The notes under the pieces are model-generated. The model made no database searches and was not told the DNA's origin. It saw only the letters and a list, made by a program, of their open reading frames with translations. A DNA stretch of 23,107 nucleotides from a virus: IMG/VR virus record IMGVR_UViG_3300025889_000992, positions 1 to 23,107 of that record. One strand, 5' to 3'. This document shows positions 21,181-23,107 of this stretch, in pieces (the first letter of the stretch is position 1; every line of letters starts with the position of its first letter). Made by a program: the position numbers and the translations under genes.

Positions 21181-21324
21181 CTATCTTTGTTCATACTCCT
21201 CGTGAATGAAATTTGCAATGTGGTCAATTTTACCTCGAAGTATATAGTTTTCCATGGTGAGCTTCTTGACCAGATTTCTCAACTCTCGCAGTTCTCCTTC
21301 ATATCTCTCAATTTCCTTGTTCAC
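21181..21324 (-). CDS. Small coiled-coil hypothetical protein (47 aa, GTG start)
   Basis: The reading frame starts with GTG at 21324 and encodes 47 residues beginning MNKEIERYEGELRELRNLVK, then 'KLTMENYILRGKIDHIANFI' and ending 'HEEYEQR'. The start is chosen because AAGGAG stands 7 bases upstream, one of the best ribosome sites in the window. The frame overlaps the end of gp59 by 17 bases in another phase, a typical compact phage junction. Leu/Ile/Val spacing and the high charge indicate a continuous amphipathic helix, probably a coiled-coil dimer. No known family is recognised. Cotranscription with 33-59-32 suggests a link to replication or late transcription, but this is only context. Confidence 0.7.
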   Translation of the reverse strand: MNKEIERYEGELRELRNLVKKLTMENYILRGKIDHIANFIHEEYEQR

Positions 21325-21928
21325 TGAATATCTCCTTTACGATCTTTCTCATTTCCATCTTGTTAAACTTCACGAAACTCTTATACTTATTCGCACGCAT
21401 GCGAGTTTCCTCCCAAACGATGTCGTTTAGTTCTTTATTCCAATAACGGGTAAAGTGTAGTATGTCATCCAGTATGATGAATGACTCTAACGTAATCTTC
21501 TTTTGAAGAAGAAGTTTAAGTAGCGGTGGATGACCTTGCTGTACTAATAGGAGATCATTATACGGTACATGGCGTATACCGCAATAATCATGAATAGTAA
21601 GCAAGTCGCTACGAAACACGTAACTAAGAGACTCATTTCTTTTCTTCCATTCAACGTAGTTATTTTCACTCTCTTGCGAGAGCAAATTACCAATCCACGT
21701 ATCACTCAGAATAAAGTTACTCACGAAATAATTAATCAGTTCATTTCGCTCGTACTTCTTCGAAAGTTTACGGAAGAAGAAACGATCTTTTCTTTTCAAG
21801 AACGAATTCGTATTTGCCTTTACATTACCACTATACTTAAAAAAATCATAGTCGCCTGTGAAGTGTTGCTTCAAAGCTAGATATATCTTATAAGCATCAA
21901 AACCTTCATTCACGTCGTACATAATCAT
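21308..21928 (-). CDS. 59: DNA helicase loader gp59-like
   Basis: This 206-residue protein aligns by eye with T4 gp59 (217 residues), which loads the gp41 helicase onto gp32-coated forks. Matching features in order are 'AYKIYLALKQHFTGDYDFFK' (T4: VYKLYLMIKQHMNGKYD), 'KRKDRFFFRKLSKKYERNEL' (T4: KRRDKYFFQKLSEKYKLKEL), 'VSNFILSDTWIGNLL' and 'ITLESFIILDDILHF' (T4: ISFETFILLDSFLN). The start ATG at 21928 overlaps the gp33 stop (ATGA), implying coupling; a second ATG two codons later is possible. Gene order 33-59-32 is that of T4. Its expected partner gp41 is outside the window. Confidence 0.9.
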   Translation of the reverse strand: MIMYDVNEGFDAYKIYLALKQHFTGDYDFFKYSGNVKANTNSFLKRKDRFFFRKLSKKYERNELINYFVSNFILSDTWIGNLLSQESENNYVEWKKRNESLSYVFRSDLLTIHDYCGIRHVPYNDLLLVQQGHPPLLKLLLQKKITLESFIILDDILHFTRYWNKELNDIVWEETRMRANKYKSFVKFNKMEMRKIVKEIFSEQGN

Positions 21929-22137
21929 ATTGGCAGCTTGTTATTCTTCTCTTTTAAAAGATTTAACTCGCTTGCCTCATACTCTAAGGTCTTCTTTATC
22001 TTTGTATTTATAAGTTTTGCTGCGGTTTCAACTTCAATGTTGTTCGTTTCGCAGTAATGGACGATTGCTTCCAGATAAGAAATCTGCTTCTCAACTACAA
22101 GTTTCTCGACGTTCATTGATAGGTCTTTTAGAGACAT
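21925..22137 (-). CDS. 33: Late transcription coactivator gp33-like
   Basis: The protein is 70 residues from the ATG at 22137, which overlaps the preceding stop as TAATG; AGGTGG lies a few bases upstream. A GTG three codons earlier is in frame but falls in that ribosome site, so I reject it. The sequence has 'LVVEKQISYLEAIVHYCETN' and 'NIEVETAAKLINTKIKKTLE', and ends 'YEASELNLLKEKNNKLPI'. This matches the short gp33-type late promoter accessory proteins of marine T4-like phages; T4 gp33 is 112 residues. gp33 bridges RNA polymerase and the sliding clamp so that late promoters fire on replicating DNA. Position immediately before gp59 as in T4 supports the call. A T4-like clamp-binding C-terminus is not obvious. 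Confidence 0.75.
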   Translation of the reverse strand: MSLKDLSMNVEKLVVEKQISYLEAIVHYCETNNIEVETAAKLINTKIKKTLEYEASELNLLKEKNNKLPI

Positions 22138-22631
22138 TAATCCCACCTGTAAAAAATATGATCTTCAATGCGAAGAGTTCTAGTTTTTGTAGATGCCCAT
22201 GCAGGTTGAACATAATGAGCATGATAGTGAGTCGCGCCTTTTGTAAAGTCTGGAACGAATCGATTGTGTATCATCTTAGACAGATAATAAATCGCTTCAT
22301 ATTCTTCGTAGTTATGAATCTTATCAGACTTACCATCACAATACCAACTAAACTGGCATCGATGTCGAATCGGAATCAGTTCACCTGTTCCTTTCCATGA
22401 GGGTCTATGAGGACCTTCCGTCACAACTTCGCAGATGGTGTTGGGAAAGCGACTATCATCAACACGATTGATCGTCACTAACCCAACAGCCATTTTACCT
22501 GCTACAGACTGATTTCTAGCCTCATGATATATGTTGGCAGCGAGACATGAGATTTCAGCATCAGCGGCTTCTGTCTCCGGAGTGTACGCCAACAATAAGG
22601 CGAAGAGCGCTATTGTAATTTGATTCATCAT
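22137..22631 (-). CDS. SleB-type cell wall hydrolase with N-terminal signal segment (endolysin candidate)
   Basis: This 164-residue protein has the Hydrolase_2 (SleB/CwlJ) pattern: 'CLAANIYHEARNQSVAGKMA' with the likely catalytic Glu37, 'VGLVTINRVDDSRFPNTICE', and 'RCQFSWYCDGKSDKI'. This family cleaves peptidoglycan glycan strands. Residues 5-17 are hydrophobic (ITIALFALLLAYT) and are followed by 'PETEAADA', so it has a signal peptide or signal-anchor-release segment and would be exported without a holin. No separate wall-binding domain is present. Two adjacent ATG codons occur and no good ribosome site is visible, so the exact start is less certain. The stop overlaps gp33's ATG, so a wall hydrolase is coupled to late-transcription and replication genes. 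Confidence 0.85.
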   Translation of the reverse strand: MMNQITIALFALLLAYTPETEAADAEISCLAANIYHEARNQSVAGKMAVGLVTINRVDDSRFPNTICEVVTEGPHRPSWKGTGELIPIRHRCQFSWYCDGKSDKIHNYEEYEAIYYLSKMIHNRFVPDFTKGATHYHAHYVQPAWASTKTRTLRIEDHIFYRWD

Positions 22632-22669
22632 AATATAATTATATTACTATCAAATGATGCAAAAGTAAA

Positions 22670-22828
22670 CTACTTTTTGCCCTGACCGCGATACTTCTTA
22701 TAGTTTCTTCGTTTTGCCTTATTCATCATCGCCTTTGAGATCATTGAGTTATTGCCACCAATACTCGTCTTTTTTCGAGTCTTAGATACCTCAACAATCG
22801 ACGTACCAATACCAGACTTTTTTGCCAT
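22670..22828 (-). CDS. Small basic hypothetical protein (52 aa)
   Basis: The frame encodes 52 residues: MAKKSGIGTSIVEVSKTRKK, then 'TSIGGNNSMISKAMMNKAKR', ending 'RNYKKYRGQGKK'. It is very basic (about 17 Lys/Arg) with no hydrophobic core, suggesting nucleic-acid binding. AGGA lies 7 bases before the ATG, and the frame begins 8 bases after the preceding stop. I have seen similar small proteins ending in a 'KKYRGQG'-like tail in marine T4-like phages, always without function. It could be a DNA- or RNA-binding accessory of the following operon. The gap to the SleB gene is 38 bases with no clear promoter. Confidence 0.7.
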   Translation of the reverse strand: MAKKSGIGTSIVEVSKTRKKTSIGGNNSMISKAMMNKAKRRNYKKYRGQGKK

Positions 22829-22836
22829 TATCAATC

Positions 22837-23070
22837 CTATTTCTTATCAGTAATGAATGATTGTAGTTTCTCTGCTTGAGCAACGATTTCTTCAGGCGTG
22901 AACATCTTAGGAAGATATTTTTCAACGTCCTTATAGAGATCTCTGTTCGTCTCCATTGCCTTATTCATTGCTTCCCATGCCATAATTGAAGCCTGCTCAT
23001 ATTGACGATCAAGCATATCCTTAGCCATCGAGAGTAAATCGAAACGAATTTCGTAGGGATTCTTAGCCAT
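22837..23070 (-). CDS. Conserved hypothetical helical phage protein (77 aa)
   Basis: This 77-residue protein starts MAKNPYEIRFDLLSMAKDML and continues 'DRQYEQASIMAWEAMNKAME', with a second part 'FTPEEIVAQAEKLQSFITDK'. It reads as two helices separated by a Pro-containing turn, soluble, without Cys. I recognise it only as a type of short protein found near replication genes of marine T4-like phages; no function is known to me. AGGAG about 7 bases before the ATG (in 23071-23107) gives a strong start. It is the first complete gene of the minus-strand cluster leading to gp32. The remaining 37 bases to the edge hold an ACACAC-type run and no recognisable promoter. Confidence 0.75.
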   Translation of the reverse strand: MAKNPYEIRFDLLSMAKDMLDRQYEQASIMAWEAMNKAMETNRDLYKDVEKYLPKMFTPEEIVAQAEKLQSFITDKK

Positions 23071-23107
23071 AATGTTTTCTCCTGTGTGTGTATGTGTAGT
23101 GTGGGAG

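Noticed and set aside
22005-22012. TATAAATA on the minus strand inside gp33
   Set aside because: It lies within a coding region 77 bases before gp59 and lacks the extended flanks; gp59 is coupled to gp33 by an ATGA overlap, so a chance match is more likely.
1-23107. CRISPR arrays, tRNA genes, insertion sequences, attachment sites
   Set aside because: No regularly spaced identical repeats, cloverleaf-like sequences, transposase-like frames or terminal inverted repeats were seen on either strand.

Overview
The window looks like part of the genome of an AT-rich, T4-like myovirus, probably marine. The evidence is a nearly continuous set of T4-type baseplate and tail-hub proteins (gp8, gp6, gp25, a PAAR tip, gp5, gp27, gp53, a gp48/gp54-type tube cap, gp26, gp29), a gp4-like nuclease, and the T4 replication/late-transcription cluster 33-59-32. 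The gp8, gp6 and DUF4815 proteins resemble the long versions found in cyanophages and other marine myoviruses. The host cannot be read from this window: no tRNA, photosynthesis or other host-derived metabolic gene is present. Protein family calls come from recognition of the sequences and not from database searches.

Layout. From 1 to 15590, all genes are on the minus strand. In transcription order they are: tube cap (gp48/54-like), gp53, gp27, gp5, PAAR tip, gp25, gp6, a large gp7-position protein with an adhesin-like repeat tail, a small virion protein, gp8, a giant DUF4815 protein, and the N-terminus of a further structural protein cut by the window edge. From 15631 to 20134, genes are on the plus strand: gp4, a conserved gp2-candidate protein, a tube-fold protein (gp54-like), the hub chaperone gp26 with a -1 frameshift extension, and the gp29-like tape measure. 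From 20186 to 23070, genes are again on the minus strand. In transcription order they are: a 77-aa hypothetical, a 52-aa basic protein, a secreted SleB-type wall hydrolase, gp33, gp59, a 47-aa coiled-coil protein with a GTG start, and gp32. A strong C(UUCG)G terminator follows gp32.

Genes are tightly packed: most junctions overlap (TAATG or ATGA) or have gaps of 2 to 40 bases, and no gene-free stretch reaches 300 bases. The longest gap, about 110 bases upstream of gp32, holds a promoter and an inverted repeat. T4-type late promoter boxes (TATAAATA) sit in the few real gaps. Four of them share a longer 12-base core, ATTATAAATAAT.

How the genes work together: gp27, gp5 and the PAAR protein form the hub and spike. 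gp6, gp25, gp53, gp8 and the large proteins form the wedges and periphery. The tube caps and gp29 set up the tail tube, and gp26 plus its frameshifted form probably chaperone the tape measure. gp33 would connect late transcription to replication, and gp59 and gp32 serve replication.

The most interesting signal is a perfectly phased T-TTT-TTT slippery heptamer at the end of gp26. It opens into a 61-codon -1 frame ending exactly at the tape-measure start, the lambda G/GT tail-chaperone arrangement placed in a T4-like hub operon.
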